Below, piece after piece: positions 1 through 8,214 of a stretch of 64,000 bases of DNA. The notes beneath the pieces were generated by a model. It ran no database searches. It was not told where the DNA came from and saw only the letters and a list, made by a program, of their open reading frames with translations. The stretch's first letter is position 1, and the number at the start of each line of letters is the position of its first letter. This DNA comes from Agitococcus lubricus (GTDB lineage: Bacteria > Pseudomonadota > Gammaproteobacteria > Pseudomonadales > Moraxellaceae). The stretch is taken from NCBI RefSeq assembly GCF_003051055.1, contig NZ_QAON01000001.1, forward strand, positions 62,001 through 126,000. The letters run 5' to 3'. Both the position numbers and the translations under genes were made by a program.

Positions 1-855
1 AGCATCATCAAAGTCTTTGGCATCTTCGCCATCAATGGTTACTAAAGCCAAATCCCGCAAATCAACCCGTCCTTGTTTGTCAGCCTCAGCAACTTCGGGG
101 GTCATATCGACAATTTGACGTTCTACATCGACAGGCCAAACATGCGGGATTTCAAAATTGCGTAGCGCAATTTCTATTTCTAAGCCTGCGGATAAATAGT
201 CACCCAAGACTTCTATCACTTCGCCCACGGCAAAGCTGTGATGAGTGGGCTGCTCTACAATACGTACATCAATAAATTGGCCTAACTGCGCACCTTTAAT
301 ATCACCTTGCAGTACAATTTCTTGTGTCATACGTGGGTTATCAGGCATGACATAGGCTATACCATCTTCTTCGCAATAACGTCCAACTAAATGGGTCGTC
401 TTGCGTTCGATGACTCTGACAATACGGCCTTCAGGACGACCTTTGTGGTCGTAACCCACAACACGCACGAGGGCGATATCACCATGAAAAACCAAACGCA
501 TTTGTTTGGACGTTAATAAAATATCAGGCGATTTGTCTTCTGGAATTAAAAAACCAAAACCGTCAGGATGTCCTTGCACATACCCTTGCACACATTCGCT
601 TTCATCTAAGGGTTTGAACAGGCCGCGTCGGTCACTGGCTAATTGACCATCACGCACCATCGCACCTAAGCGGCGTTGTAAGGCAAATTGACGTTCGTCA
701 TCATAAAGCCCCAGAATACCCGCAAGTTGCTCACAGGAGAGTGCTTTAGGATGCTGACTAAGAATTTCTAGGATAAGTTCACGACTGGGGATAGGATTTT
801 CATATTTTTCAGCTTCGCGCTGAGCTTGTGGGTCTTGCCACGAATTTTGGGTCAT
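1..855 (-). CDS. rnr: Ribonuclease R, N-terminal part (cut by window edge)
   Basis: RNase R is a processive 3'-to-5' exoribonuclease that degrades structured RNA and takes part in rRNA quality control and stress responses. The visible 285 codons cover an N-terminal winged-helix-like region (about residues 20-85), two cold-shock RNA-binding domains (about 85-225) and the start of the RNB catalytic domain. The window ends inside the conserved acidic active-site motif, read as TIDGEDAKDFDDA. The ATG at 853-855 begins MTQNSWQDP. The C-terminal S1 domain and most of the catalytic core lie outside. RNase R is preferred over RNase II because of the long HTH-containing N-terminus. Confidence 0.93.
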   Translation of the reverse strand, partial: MTQNSWQDPQAQREAEKYENPIPSRELILEILSQHPKALSCEQLAGILGLYDDERQFALQRRLGAMVRDGQLASDRRGLFKPLDESECVQGYVQGHPDGFGFLIPEDKSPDILLTSKQMRLVFHGDIALVRVVGYDHKGRPEGRIVRVIERKTTHLVGRYCEEDGIAYVMPDNPRMTQEIVLQGDIKGAQLGQFIDVRIVEQPTHHSFAVGEVIEVLGDYLSAGLEIEIALRNFEIPHVWPVDVERQIVDMTPEVAEADKQGRVDLRDLALVTIDGEDAKDFDDA

Positions 856-1161
856 AAATTACTTTGTTCTCTATAAAAATCAGACCATTTTATGTTTTGC
901 CCACGTTGGCTCTTTGTCATTATTCAGGAATGAGGAGCGGCAAAAACAGTACTCGGATTGTAACACGCACACCGTGACAAGTGCTTGACATTTTAATGTT
1001 TGCGTTTATTTGCTTACATTTTCTCAGTCGCAACGACGACTAGGTGATTTTTCAAGCCTCATATAACCATATCGTATAAAAATATAATTAAAAAGTATTT
1101 TCAAATATATATAGGCTTTTCTTATAGTGCGCTCACTGTTGATTTTTGAACACTTCTTATC
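856..1161. promoter_or_regulatory. Divergent intergenic region rnr / TauE-family gene
   Basis: This AT-rich spacer separates two divergent genes and must hold both promoters. A perfect TATAAT at 1083-1088 lies 73 bp before the transporter ATG and is a candidate -10 box, without a convincing -35. A TTGACA stands at 985-990 but has only a weak -10 partner. No open frame or repeat was seen here. Confidence 0.35.
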
Positions 1162-2115
1162 ATGAAAATACGCCGTTTAGATTATGACGCTCCCGAAAGC
1201 CAGCAACATGCACGCGAAGGATTGCCATTACTTGAAGTCGAAGTGACGCATCAACCTTCTTTAACTACCTTAGCTAAAACATTTGCTGTATTGTTAGGCT
1301 TATTGTCGCTTGCGTTGGGTGCAGCGTATCTGATTGCTCCCGAATCGCATGTGATTACGGACGGTTTATTAAGTCACGCTTTTTGGATTGCATTTGCTGT
1401 TGGTTTAGGGGCACAAATTATTGATGGCGCTTTGGGTATGGCCTATGGCATTACCGCCACCACCTTTTTATTGGGCTCTGGTGTTTCTCCCGCCGCCGCG
1501 TCAGCCTCAGTTCATTTGGCCGAAGTATTTACGACAGGTTTTTCTGGTTTTTCACATTGGCGTTTTGGCAATATCAATAAAGCGCTGTTTTATCGTTTGG
1601 TCATACCCGGTGTGATTGGTGCAGTACTCGGCGCTTATGTTGTCACTAGTTTTGATGGTGACGTGCTTAAACCTTATATCTCTGCGTATTTGTTATTGAT
1701 GGGCTTATACATTTTAAGTAAAGCCTTTAGAACCTTAAAAACACGTAAAGAAGCCCCTAAACACATTGCTCCCTTAGCGTTGACAGGTGGTTTTGTGGAC
1801 TCTGTTGGCGGGGGCGGCTGGGGGCCAGTCGTCACCACGTCGTTAGTCGGGACTGGCCAAGACCCGCGTACCACTATTGGTTCGGTCAATGCCGCTGAAT
1901 TCTTTTTATCATTGGCGGGTGCTGCTTCTTTTGCGATTTTTGGCAGTGTTTTTAGTAATTGGCCATTGATTGCAGGCTTGGTCGTGGGCGGCTTATTTGC
2001 AGCCCCCTTTGCAGCATGGTTATGCCATCATTTACAACCTAAGAGTTTGTTGATAATCGTTGGTGTATTGATTAGCGGCCTAAGCACCATCAATTTGCTA
2101 AAAGCCTTCATGTAA
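1162..2115 (+). CDS. TauE/SafE-family (sulfite exporter-like) membrane protein
   Basis: This is a 317-residue integral membrane protein of the TauE/SafE (DUF81) superfamily, whose members export sulfite, sulfoacetate or other organosulfur anions from the cytoplasm. A soluble stretch of about 40 residues precedes the first membrane helix. The two homologous halves expected of the family are visible: one with GAQIIDGALGMAYG (about residue 82) and one with TGGFVDSVGGGGWGPV (about residue 207), each followed by Ala/Ser-rich helices. It stands alone between rnr and a tRNA. The substrate cannot be read from sequence, so sulfite export is only a family-level guess. Confidence 0.85.
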   Translation: MKIRRLDYDAPESQQHAREGLPLLEVEVTHQPSLTTLAKTFAVLLGLLSLALGAAYLIAPESHVITDGLLSHAFWIAFAVGLGAQIIDGALGMAYGITATTFLLGSGVSPAAASASVHLAEVFTTGFSGFSHWRFGNINKALFYRLVIPGVIGAVLGAYVVTSFDGDVLKPYISAYLLLMGLYILSKAFRTLKTRKEAPKHIAPLALTGGFVDSVGGGGWGPVVTTSLVGTGQDPRTTIGSVNAAEFFLSLAGAASFAIFGSVFSNWPLIAGLVVGGLFAAPFAAWLCHHLQPKSLLIIVGVLISGLSTINLLKAFM

Positions 2116-2184
2116 TGATTGACAGCGTTTATAAAGCTCGCTAAGTTACGCGCTCTCAAACAATACAGCGATGATTGTTGAGTT

Positions 2185-2269
2185 GCCCAGTTGGCGGAAT
2201 TGGTAGACGCGCTAGTTTCAGGTATTAGTGGAGAAATCCGTGGGGGTTCGAGTCCCTTACTGGGCACCA
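2185..2269 (+). tRNA. tRNA-Leu (anticodon CAG)
   Basis: The 85-nt cloverleaf has acceptor arms GCCCAGT/ACTGGGC, D-loop GGAATTGGTAGACGC, anticodon stem CTAGT/ATTAG with anticodon CAG at 2219-2221, a long class II variable arm typical of leucine tRNAs, the TTCGAGT T-loop and an encoded CCA end. Two G-T wobbles occur in the T-stem. Confidence 0.95.
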
Positions 2270-2300
2270 AATAGACTTACAAACAAGTCATTACTATACA

Positions 2301-2337
2301 AAAAAGCCTTGATTTACAATGAATCAGGGCTTTTTTA
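2301..2337 (+). terminator. Intrinsic terminator after tRNA-Leu(CAG)
   Basis: An inverted repeat pairs AAAGCCTTGATT with AATCAGGGCTTT around a short loop and is followed by a run of T residues, 32 bp after the tRNA CCA end. Confidence 0.8.
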
Positions 2338-2417
2338 TTGTCCGTAGTGTTCATTATGGACATTGAAAGACATAATTTTTAGGGGCATTATCGGGGGCAT
2401 TGCTACAAATCTTAAAA

Positions 2418-2538
2418 AGTGCCGTAGCACGTATGGAACATCGTGAAATACGGGATTAAATATTTGCTAAAACAATGGCTTATCGCTTTAAAACTATCGT
2501 AATCCTGTGTTAGATTGCACTTCACACGGGCTACCACT
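2418..2538. repeat. REP-like palindromic element, copy 1
   Basis: About 120 bp built as an imperfect inverted repeat. The left arm begins GTAGCACGTATGGAACATCG and the right arm ends CACACGGGCTAC, around an inner segment with TTATCGCTTTAAAACTATCG. It is nearly identical to 2921-3040 in the same orientation. Arms of the type GTAGCCCGTATGGAGC resemble REP/RAYT-associated palindromes of proteobacteria. Confidence 0.85.
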
Positions 2539-2548
2539 GATATTAAAC

Positions 2549-2579
2549 CTGTGTTTCGCTACGCTGCATACAGGCTACC
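2549..2579. repeat. Extra REP-like half arm
   Basis: CCTGTGTTTCGCTACGCTGC followed by ATACAGGCTAC resembles the right arm of the flanking REP-like elements but has no left partner, suggesting a decayed copy. Confidence 0.5.
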
Positions 2580-2675
2580 TAGCTGATTTTAGGAGTGTTA
2601 AAAGCTGAAAACGCCTTGTACCGTGAGGGTTGGGGTGGTATTTTTTTTAGGCTATGTAGTTGAGTGTGTGGAGAG

Positions 2676-2900
2676 TTAACCCGCATTATCATGTTGGGTG
2701 CGTTTGTCACCTATAGTTTTAGACAAAAAAACAATCGTTAACACAATACACATTTGTAATATAAATAAATGTATTGCTGTAAAATCTTGCCAATTTAAAT
2801 ATCCAATAAACAAATCTTTTATTGGGTAATAAAAGCTAAAAATAACAACATTCACAAGTAATGCTACATTAGTAATACTATAACCTTTAAAAAGCCTCAT
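2676..2900 (-). CDS. Small two-helix membrane protein, unknown function
   Basis: A 74-residue product, mostly hydrophobic, with two predicted membrane helices (about residues 8-28 and 41-58) and a charged C-terminus KTIGDKRTQHDNAG. The ATG at 2900 is preceded by AGAGGTGG at good spacing; a GTG at 2912 in the same frame would overlap that site and is less likely. I recognise no family. It lies alone between two copies of a REP-like element, which suggests accessory DNA. It could be a real short gene or a chance frame; the good ribosome-binding site favours a gene. Confidence 0.45.
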   Translation of the reverse strand: MRLFKGYSITNVALLVNVVIFSFYYPIKDLFIGYLNWQDFTAIHLFILQMCIVLTIVFLSKTIGDKRTQHDNAG

Positions 2901-2920
2901 TATATTCGCCACCTCTAATT

Positions 2921-3040
2921 AGTGCCGTAGCCCGTATGGAGCATCGTGAAATATGGGATTAAATATTGCCAAAACAATAGCTTATCGCTTTAAAACTATC
3001 GTAATCCTGTGTTATGTTGCACTTCACACGGGCTACCACT
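2921..3040. repeat. REP-like palindromic element, copy 2
   Basis: Direct repeat of 2418-2538 with only scattered substitutions. The left arm GTAGCCCGTATGGAGCATCG pairs imperfectly with the right arm ending TTCACACGGGCTAC. Both copies begin AGTGCCGTAG and end GGGCTACCACT, which helps define the unit ends. Confidence 0.85.
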
Positions 3041-3060
3041 TGCGTAAGCAAAATAGCCAG

Positions 3061-3186
3061 CCATTTAGCCATTTAGCCATTTAGCCATTTAGCCATTTAG
3101 CCATTTAGCCATTTAGCCATTTAGCCATTTAGCCATTTAGCCATTTAGCCATTTAGCCATTTAGCCATTTAGCCATTTAGCCATTT
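3061..3186. repeat. Octanucleotide tandem array, 15.75 copies of CCATTTAG
   Basis: Fifteen perfect, uninterrupted copies of the 8-bp unit CCATTTAG fill 3061-3180, followed by CCATTT. The array ends 8 bp before the stop codon of the AraC-type regulator, on its 3' side. The unit brings in-frame stops on both strands, so the array is not coding. Perfect homogeneity suggests recent expansion by slippage. Confidence 0.97.
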
Positions 3187-3194
3187 TCGCTGTT

Positions 3195-4295
3195 TTAATT
3201 GCTTATGTCACTCATCTGTTGCTGTTCCAAAAATGCTGTTGGGGCAAGCCCCGTCCAACGTCTAAAGGCTTTTGCAAAAGCAGACGAATCGGCAAAACCT
3301 AACATGATAGATAGTTGTGTAATTGATGTGCCACCACGATAAAAATATTCTTTGGCTAATTTTTCACGTACTTGGTCTAACTCTTGTTGGTAGGTTGTAC
3401 CATCCTCTGCCAATTTACGGCGCAAGGTACGGCCACTCATGCCTAAGTCACTCGCAGCTTGCTCTAAAGACGGAAACGCTCCGTAATAACGCAATAATAA
3501 ACGACGTAACCGTAGGGGTAATAAACGAATGGCACGCGTTGGGATATTTTCAAATAGCGTTTTTTCGGCAGACATCGCCATTAAACGATTTGCTAAAGGC
3601 AGTTCATAAAACTCTAAACTTGCCGAACCACGCAGACAGGTTTCGGCTTGGTTAAATCGGACAGGGCAACGAAAGTAGCGTCGATAAATATGTCCCCATG
3701 CAGGCTCTGGGTAGGAAAAATCAACACAACTTAACTCATGCTCACCTCCGACTAAATGCAAAAAAATATTATAAAAACTGACCATATTTAGCTCATAAAA
3801 AAAATGACTATAGGGTGCTAAGCTAATATTTTCGGTCATTGCAAAAATCCCCTCTTTGCCTTCTACACGGGGCATCATTGCTAATGGAGGAAACAACTCA
3901 TGACAAAATCGAGAAATCGTTTCTAAACAGCGACCTAAGTTGGGCTGAGTCACGGCGGCAACGCCTGCCATACCATGATGAGAAATCGTCATTAAATTGC
4001 CCATAGCCAACCCTAAATAGGGCATTTCTAAAGCGCTAATTGCTTGGTCAACTAAGGACAAACATTGCTCTACACTAATAAAGCAATGACTGACGTTTGT
4101 GCGATAATCTATGCCCGCTTTTTGATAAAACTGTTCAGGATTGAGCCCAATAATTAGCTCTAATAACTCATGTGGATTATGAAATTTAAGCTGGCTTCTT
4201 TTTTCTAACCAATCAACCTGCGCAATAATACTTTTACGTAAATCAAAATACGTTTGAATATGTGCTAGAGGAATACAAAGCGTGGTTGTATCCAT
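3195..4295 (-). CDS. AraC-family transcriptional regulator
   Basis: This is a 366-residue regulator with an N-terminal domain of the arabinose-binding-like type (about residues 20-210) and a C-terminal AraC double helix-turn-helix (about 260-355). The HTH region shows SLEQAASDLGMSGRTLRRKL and the second-helix signature SITQLSIMLGFADSSAFAKA followed by FRRWTGLAP. The ATG at 4295 has GAGG six bases upstream; a TTG at 4307 would remove that site. It is transcribed away from a secreted lipase, and phased direct repeats at 4494-4526 lie between them, so it probably controls the lipase and possibly itself. The effector is unknown. Confidence 0.88.
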   Translation of the reverse strand: MDTTTLCIPLAHIQTYFDLRKSIIAQVDWLEKRSQLKFHNPHELLELIIGLNPEQFYQKAGIDYRTNVSHCFISVEQCLSLVDQAISALEMPYLGLAMGNLMTISHHGMAGVAAVTQPNLGRCLETISRFCHELFPPLAMMPRVEGKEGIFAMTENISLAPYSHFFYELNMVSFYNIFLHLVGGEHELSCVDFSYPEPAWGHIYRRYFRCPVRFNQAETCLRGSASLEFYELPLANRLMAMSAEKTLFENIPTRAIRLLPLRLRRLLLRYYGAFPSLEQAASDLGMSGRTLRRKLAEDGTTYQQELDQVREKLAKEYFYRGGTSITQLSIMLGFADSSAFAKAFRRWTGLAPTAFLEQQQMSDISN

Positions 4296-4493
4296 ATCGT
4301 ACCTCAATATTTTTTAGACCTGTGTTCGTTATTTTTGTATACCGTTTACACAGCACAGGATTTTTAAGTATCGGCATTAGCATGCTAACAAAGCATTTGT
4401 TTGCAGTAAACAATTGTACGCCTAATATCCGTTGCAGCAGAAAAATATATTTTATTTACAAACAAATACTTATAAACAATGCCATGTTCATGG

Positions 4494-4526
4494 CCATATT
4501 TAACCGACATCCGTCCATATTTGACC
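4494..4526 (+). promoter_or_regulatory. Candidate AraC-type operator: two 12-bp direct repeats, 21-bp period
   Basis: CCATATTTAACC (4494-4505) and CCATATTTGACC (4515-4526) match at 11 of 12 positions and start exactly 21 bp apart, two helical turns. This is the usual layout of AraC-family half-sites. The downstream repeat contains TTGACC at 4521-4526, a fair -35 box. The pair is 100 bp upstream of the lipase ATG. Confidence 0.55.
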
Positions 4527-4625
4527 TGCTGAGACTGAGGCCTCAATTTATAGTGCACAACTGTACCGCTTAACTCATATTATCCATAACCAGCGGACAG
4601 TCAGGGATTTATTAGGAAGCACAAA

Positions 4626-5564
4626 ATGAATAAAAACGTTCTATTATCCAGTGTAATTGCGCTATCTAGTTTAGTCAGCCTCTCGGCAGAGGCGGCTTTA
4701 TTTACCAATACCTATGCCAAAACGAAATATCCTATCGTATTAGTGCATGGGCTATTTGGTTTTAGCAAAATAGGTAATGCGGTAGATTATTTTTACCAAG
4801 TGCCTGCCGACCTCAAAAACAATGGTGCCGTTGTTTTTACACCACAGGTAGCGGCTGTTAATAGTAATGAAGCACGCGGAGAGCAACTGCTTACTAAGGT
4901 ACAAGATATTCTTGCCATTTCAGGCGCTGCCAAAATTAATCTCATTGGTCACAGTCAAGGCGGGCCCACGGCTCGTTATGTGGCTGGGGTTATTCCAACA
5001 CGCGTAGCGTCGGTATCGACCATTGCAGGCGTACACAAAGGTACACCCGTAGCCGATGTGCTACTGGGTTTAGCCGACATGAGCAAATTTACCGAAAAGT
5101 TAGTGTTTAGTATTACCGAAGGTATCGGAGGGCTAGTTGATGGTGTGTCTTCAGAGGGCGGTTATAGCCAAGATGCGCGTGCCTCATTAACATCCTTATC
5201 GACCAAAGGTTCATTAGCGTTTAATGCGAAGTTTCCGGCGGGTGTTCCTAGCACTGCTTGCGGTGAAGGCACGGATAAAAATGGTCAAAAATTCTATTCA
5301 TGGATGGGCACATCTCAAGCAACAAATCCGCTAGACCCGTTAGAACCGTTTTTAATCTTGGCCTCTGCGGCTTTTCTAGGAGAAGACAACGATACCTTAG
5401 TTGGCCGTTGTAGCAGTCATTTTGGCAAAGTGATTAAAGATAATTACGCATGGAACCATTTAGACGAAGTCAACCAAGTTTTTGGCCTACGTGGTGTATT
5501 GTCAGCAGACCCTGTTGATGTTTTACGTCAACATGCTAACCGCTTGAAGTTAGCAGGTTTATAA
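4626..5564 (+). CDS. Secreted triacylglycerol lipase, Burkholderia/Pseudomonas type
   Basis: This is a 312-residue alpha/beta-hydrolase with a signal peptide (about residues 1-23, cleavage after AEA). The oxyanion segment is VLVHGLFGF and the nucleophile is Ser110 in GHSQGG. The C-terminal block DTLVGRCSSHFG plus WNHLDEVNQVFG carries the acid and His of the triad and the second cysteine of a likely disulfide with the Cys near 216. This pattern is that of bacterial lipase families I.1/I.2, secreted by type II systems and normally dependent on a membrane foldase (Lif). No lif gene follows; the next gene is rbgA on the other strand. AGGA precedes the ATG. Regulation probably comes from the divergent AraC-type gene. 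Confidence 0.92.
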   Translation: MNKNVLLSSVIALSSLVSLSAEAALFTNTYAKTKYPIVLVHGLFGFSKIGNAVDYFYQVPADLKNNGAVVFTPQVAAVNSNEARGEQLLTKVQDILAISGAAKINLIGHSQGGPTARYVAGVIPTRVASVSTIAGVHKGTPVADVLLGLADMSKFTEKLVFSITEGIGGLVDGVSSEGGYSQDARASLTSLSTKGSLAFNAKFPAGVPSTACGEGTDKNGQKFYSWMGTSQATNPLDPLEPFLILASAAFLGEDNDTLVGRCSSHFGKVIKDNYAWNHLDEVNQVFGLRGVLSADPVDVLRQHANRLKLAGL

Positions 5565-5570
5565 GGTCAC

Positions 5571-5600
5571 ATGCAGAGGAAATGATAATTTCCTCTGCAT
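5571..5600. terminator. Bidirectional hairpin between lipase and rbgA
   Basis: A perfect 13-bp stem (ATGCAGAGGAAAT and its complement) with a GATA loop lies between two convergent genes. T residues follow on the plus strand. Confidence 0.8.
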
Positions 5601-5612
5601 TTTGCTAATGCA

Positions 5613-6542
5613 TTAACGTTTACGTTTCTTTTTTTGTTGTGCATCAAGCTCTTTTTGCGCTGCTTTTTCGGCTAAAATCCGCTCAACTTCCTGCTGTTCC
5701 GCCATCGCCACTTCGGGAGTTTCTAAACTGATTCTCCCCAAAATCGCGGCTCTAAACTCTAATAACAAAATAGTGGCAATTTTATGAAAATCGACATGAC
5801 CGCCACTGCCCAAACAACCGCGTTGTTTACCAATAATTTCTAAAAACTCGACTTCGTGACTTGGCAGCTCGACTAACTTAAAACGTTTTTTCATTAACTC
5901 AGGGTAATGTTTTAAGAAGAACTCTGCGCCAAAACAGGCCACATCTTCATGGTTCATGGCGGTGTTTTTAATCGAGCCTGCTAAGGCTAAACGATAACCA
6001 CTTTTAGGATTTTCAATTTTTGGCCACAAAATACCAGGAGAATCAATCAAAATTAAACCATTGCGCAAATCAATGCGTTGTTGACCTTGAGTCACCGCAG
6101 GTTCATTAGCGGCTTTAGCAATTTGTTTACCTGCTAACGTATTAATTAAGGTCGATTTACCCACATTGGGAATGCCTGTAATTAACGCGGTCAAATTACC
6201 TAATTTATCCTCTTTTCCTGCCAACATCTGTTTAATGTCGCCAATTAATGCGCGAATTTGTTCCGGTTTTTCGGTGGTAATGGCTAAGGCTTGGGTTTGA
6301 CTTTGTTGTCTAAAATAGGCCAACCATTGTTCGGTAATGAGGGGGTCTGCCAAATCACTTTTAGTCAATAATTTTAGGCTCGGTTTATCGTGACAAAACT
6401 TGGCAATAACTGGATTGGAGCTACTATAGGGTAAACGTGCATCTAACACTTCAATCACTAAATCCACTTTGGGTAAGATTTCTTTAATCTCACGAATGGC
6501 CTTGTTCATGTGGCCGGGAAACCAATTAATACTCATACCCAT
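5613..6542 (-). CDS. rbgA: Ribosome biogenesis GTPase YlqF/RbgA
   Basis: This is a circularly permuted GTPase of 309 residues needed for late large-subunit assembly. The motifs appear in the permuted order: G4 LLTKSD (about 60), G1 GIPNVGKST (about 122), G3 DSPG (about 168). The N-terminus INWFPGHMNKA is diagnostic. The C-terminus is basic and ends KKKRKR. Start could be MGMS or MSIN two codons later. The neighbour upstream is an NRDE-family gene, probably co-transcribed with a 37-bp gap. Confidence 0.92.
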   Translation of the reverse strand: MGMSINWFPGHMNKAIREIKEILPKVDLVIEVLDARLPYSSSNPVIAKFCHDKPSLKLLTKSDLADPLITEQWLAYFRQQSQTQALAITTEKPEQIRALIGDIKQMLAGKEDKLGNLTALITGIPNVGKSTLINTLAGKQIAKAANEPAVTQGQQRIDLRNGLILIDSPGILWPKIENPKSGYRLALAGSIKNTAMNHEDVACFGAEFFLKHYPELMKKRFKLVELPSHEVEFLEIIGKQRGCLGSGGHVDFHKIATILLLEFRAAILGRISLETPEVAMAEQQEVERILAEKAAQKELDAQQKKKRKR

Positions 6543-6579
6543 TTACCATATAGTGTCAAAGCGGCTTATTATAATTGCT

Positions 6580-7332
6580 TCACCCATTAAAACCTAATTG
6601 CTTCAATATACCTTGTTCACCATTTACCCATGTTTGCTCGGTTAATTGCATAGTATTTTTACCCAACAACAAAATACTTGATGCACGTGTGCCATAAATA
6701 GGTGACTTAATAAACGCGGTGGCCAACAACCGTTCCCACACCAAACCGACACCCGTATCGGGTAAATCGGCATCATCAGGTTGAGTCGTATCTTGTAATA
6801 ACCATAAGGCTTGCTGCAAATCAACATTGTCTTGTTGTACTAACTCGCTTAAACCTGCTTTTAACCGTTGCGTTTTCGGCCACGGAGAGTCCAATAATTG
6901 ATTACTTAAACCATAAATGCCTTGGTTCAATAACTGCGGCTCTGTACCTCGATTACTGACTACAGCCAATTGTTGTCGATTACCAACGAGTAAATTAAAA
7001 CCACTATACTGCTCAGCTTGGGTAAATACTTGTTGGGCATAAGCTAAAGGTTCACTGTCTGCCTTTAAAAACTCTGCTACTAAATGACCGCGTGATAACG
7101 AGCCTTTTGGCGCATTGGATTCACGATAATTGGTTAATGCCGCCCAACGCCCATCTTTGGTCACACCTAGCCACGTTCCACCCTCTTGCTCATCTCGACC
7201 CGCCAAAATAAATGGGGCATCTTGCCAATAATCAATCGCTTGAGCAGGACGCGCATAAAACTCATCTCGATTGCCAATCAAGATTAGCGGGTAATGGGGA
7301 TGAACTTGCCATGCAAACGCTAATAAACACAT
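6580..7332 (-). CDS. NRDE/TANGO2-family protein
   Basis: This 250-residue protein starts MCLLAFAW and carries the GNRDEF motif near residue 20 that names the NRDE family. Cys2 could become an N-terminal nucleophile after Met removal, as suggested for Ntn-hydrolase-like relatives; this is inference. The eukaryotic homologue TANGO2 is linked to haem and lipid handling, and the bacterial role is unsettled. It precedes rbgA on the same strand and diverges from lgt. Confidence 0.85.
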   Translation of the reverse strand: MCLLAFAWQVHPHYPLILIGNRDEFYARPAQAIDYWQDAPFILAGRDEQEGGTWLGVTKDGRWAALTNYRESNAPKGSLSRGHLVAEFLKADSEPLAYAQQVFTQAEQYSGFNLLVGNRQQLAVVSNRGTEPQLLNQGIYGLSNQLLDSPWPKTQRLKAGLSELVQQDNVDLQQALWLLQDTTQPDDADLPDTGVGLVWERLLATAFIKSPIYGTRASSILLLGKNTMQLTEQTWVNGEQGILKQLGFNG

Positions 7333-7406
7333 AACTACACCCTCATTTTTAAAATTTAAGATAAAATAGAAAGATTTTTAGTTAAATCTTGTTGGAAACA
7401 TCATTT

Positions 7407-8204
7407 ATGCTGACATATCCACACATAGACCCTGTTGCCATTAGTTTAGGCCCGCTCAAAGTCCATTGGTATGGTCTGATGTATTTATGTGCGTTTGCTG
7501 GTGCCTATTTTTTAGGTCGCTTACGCAGTCAAAAAATGTCGCCAGTCTGGAGTACCGACCAATTATCAGATTTAATTTTTTATGCTGCGATGGGGGTCAT
7601 TTTAGGCGGTCGTTTGGGTTATGTCTTTTTCTATAGTTTTGACCGTTTTTTAGAAGACCCTATTTGGCTTTTTCAAGTGTGGAAAGGCGGCATGAGTTTT
7701 CATGGTGGCTTTTTAGGTGTCATGGTTGCAATGTTATTTTTTGCTAAGCGTTATCAGCTTGGCTTTTGGCAAGTGATGGATTTTGTTGCACCTTTAGTCC
7801 CAACAGGTATTTTGTTTGGTCGTTTGGGTAATTTTATTGGCGGAGAATTGTGGGGGCGGCCTGTCATTGACCCTAACTTTCCTTTAGCTATGGTTTTTCC
7901 TCATGTTGATAACTTAGCACGCCACCCCTCTCAATTGTATGAAGCCTTTTTAGAAGGCGCGTTATTATTTGCTATTTTATGGTGGTTTAGCAGCAAACCC
8001 CGCCCCGTCAAAGCGGTATCAGGTGTATTTGCTTTGGGTTATGGATTAGCCCGATTTACCGTTGAGTTTTTCCGTGAACCTGATGCCGACAAAGGCTTTA
8101 TTGCCTTTAATTGGTTAACGATGGGACAACTATTAACTCTGCCCTTAATTGCTGTGGGTATTTTATTATTGGTATTGGCGTACCGTCAGCCTGCAAAAGT
8201 GTGA
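7407..8204 (+). CDS. lgt: Prolipoprotein diacylglyceryl transferase
   Basis: Lgt attaches diacylglycerol from phosphatidylglycerol to the lipobox cysteine of prelipoproteins at the inner membrane. The product is 265 residues with about seven membrane helices. The family signature [15 protein letters not shown] is present near residue 140, and HGGFLG near 98. I use the ATG at 7407, preceded by GGA; a TTG at 7389 is in frame. thyA follows after 10 bp, a common lgt-thyA pair. Several lipoproteins in this window would be its clients. Confidence 0.95.
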   Translation: MLTYPHIDPVAISLGPLKVHWYGLMYLCAFAGAYFLGRLRSQKMSPVWSTDQLSDLIFYAAMGVILGGRLGYVFFYSFDRFLEDPIWLFQVWKGGMSFHGGFLGVMVAMLFFAKRYQLGFWQVMDFVAPLVPTGILFGRLGNFIGGELWGRPVIDPNFPLAMVFPHVDNLARHPSQLYEAFLEGALLFAILWWFSSKPRPVKAVSGVFALGYGLARFTVEFFREPDADKGFIAFNWLTMGQLLTLPLIAVGILLLVLAYRQPAKV

Positions 8205-8214
8205 GCTCATTCCC

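Noticed and set aside
2028-2270. 80-codon open frame on the minus strand over tRNA-Leu
   Set aside because: It overlaps the end of the transporter gene and reads antisense through a tRNA; its peptide is the usual translation of a reversed tRNA.
2366-2405. GGGGCATTATCGGGGGCATT downstream of tRNA-Leu, reminiscent of integrase-associated attachment regions
   Set aside because: No integrase gene and no direct repeat of the tRNA 3' end are present, so an attachment site cannot be supported.
3061-3186. CRISPR array
   Set aside because: The units are 8 bp and contiguous, without spacers; it is a simple tandem repeat.
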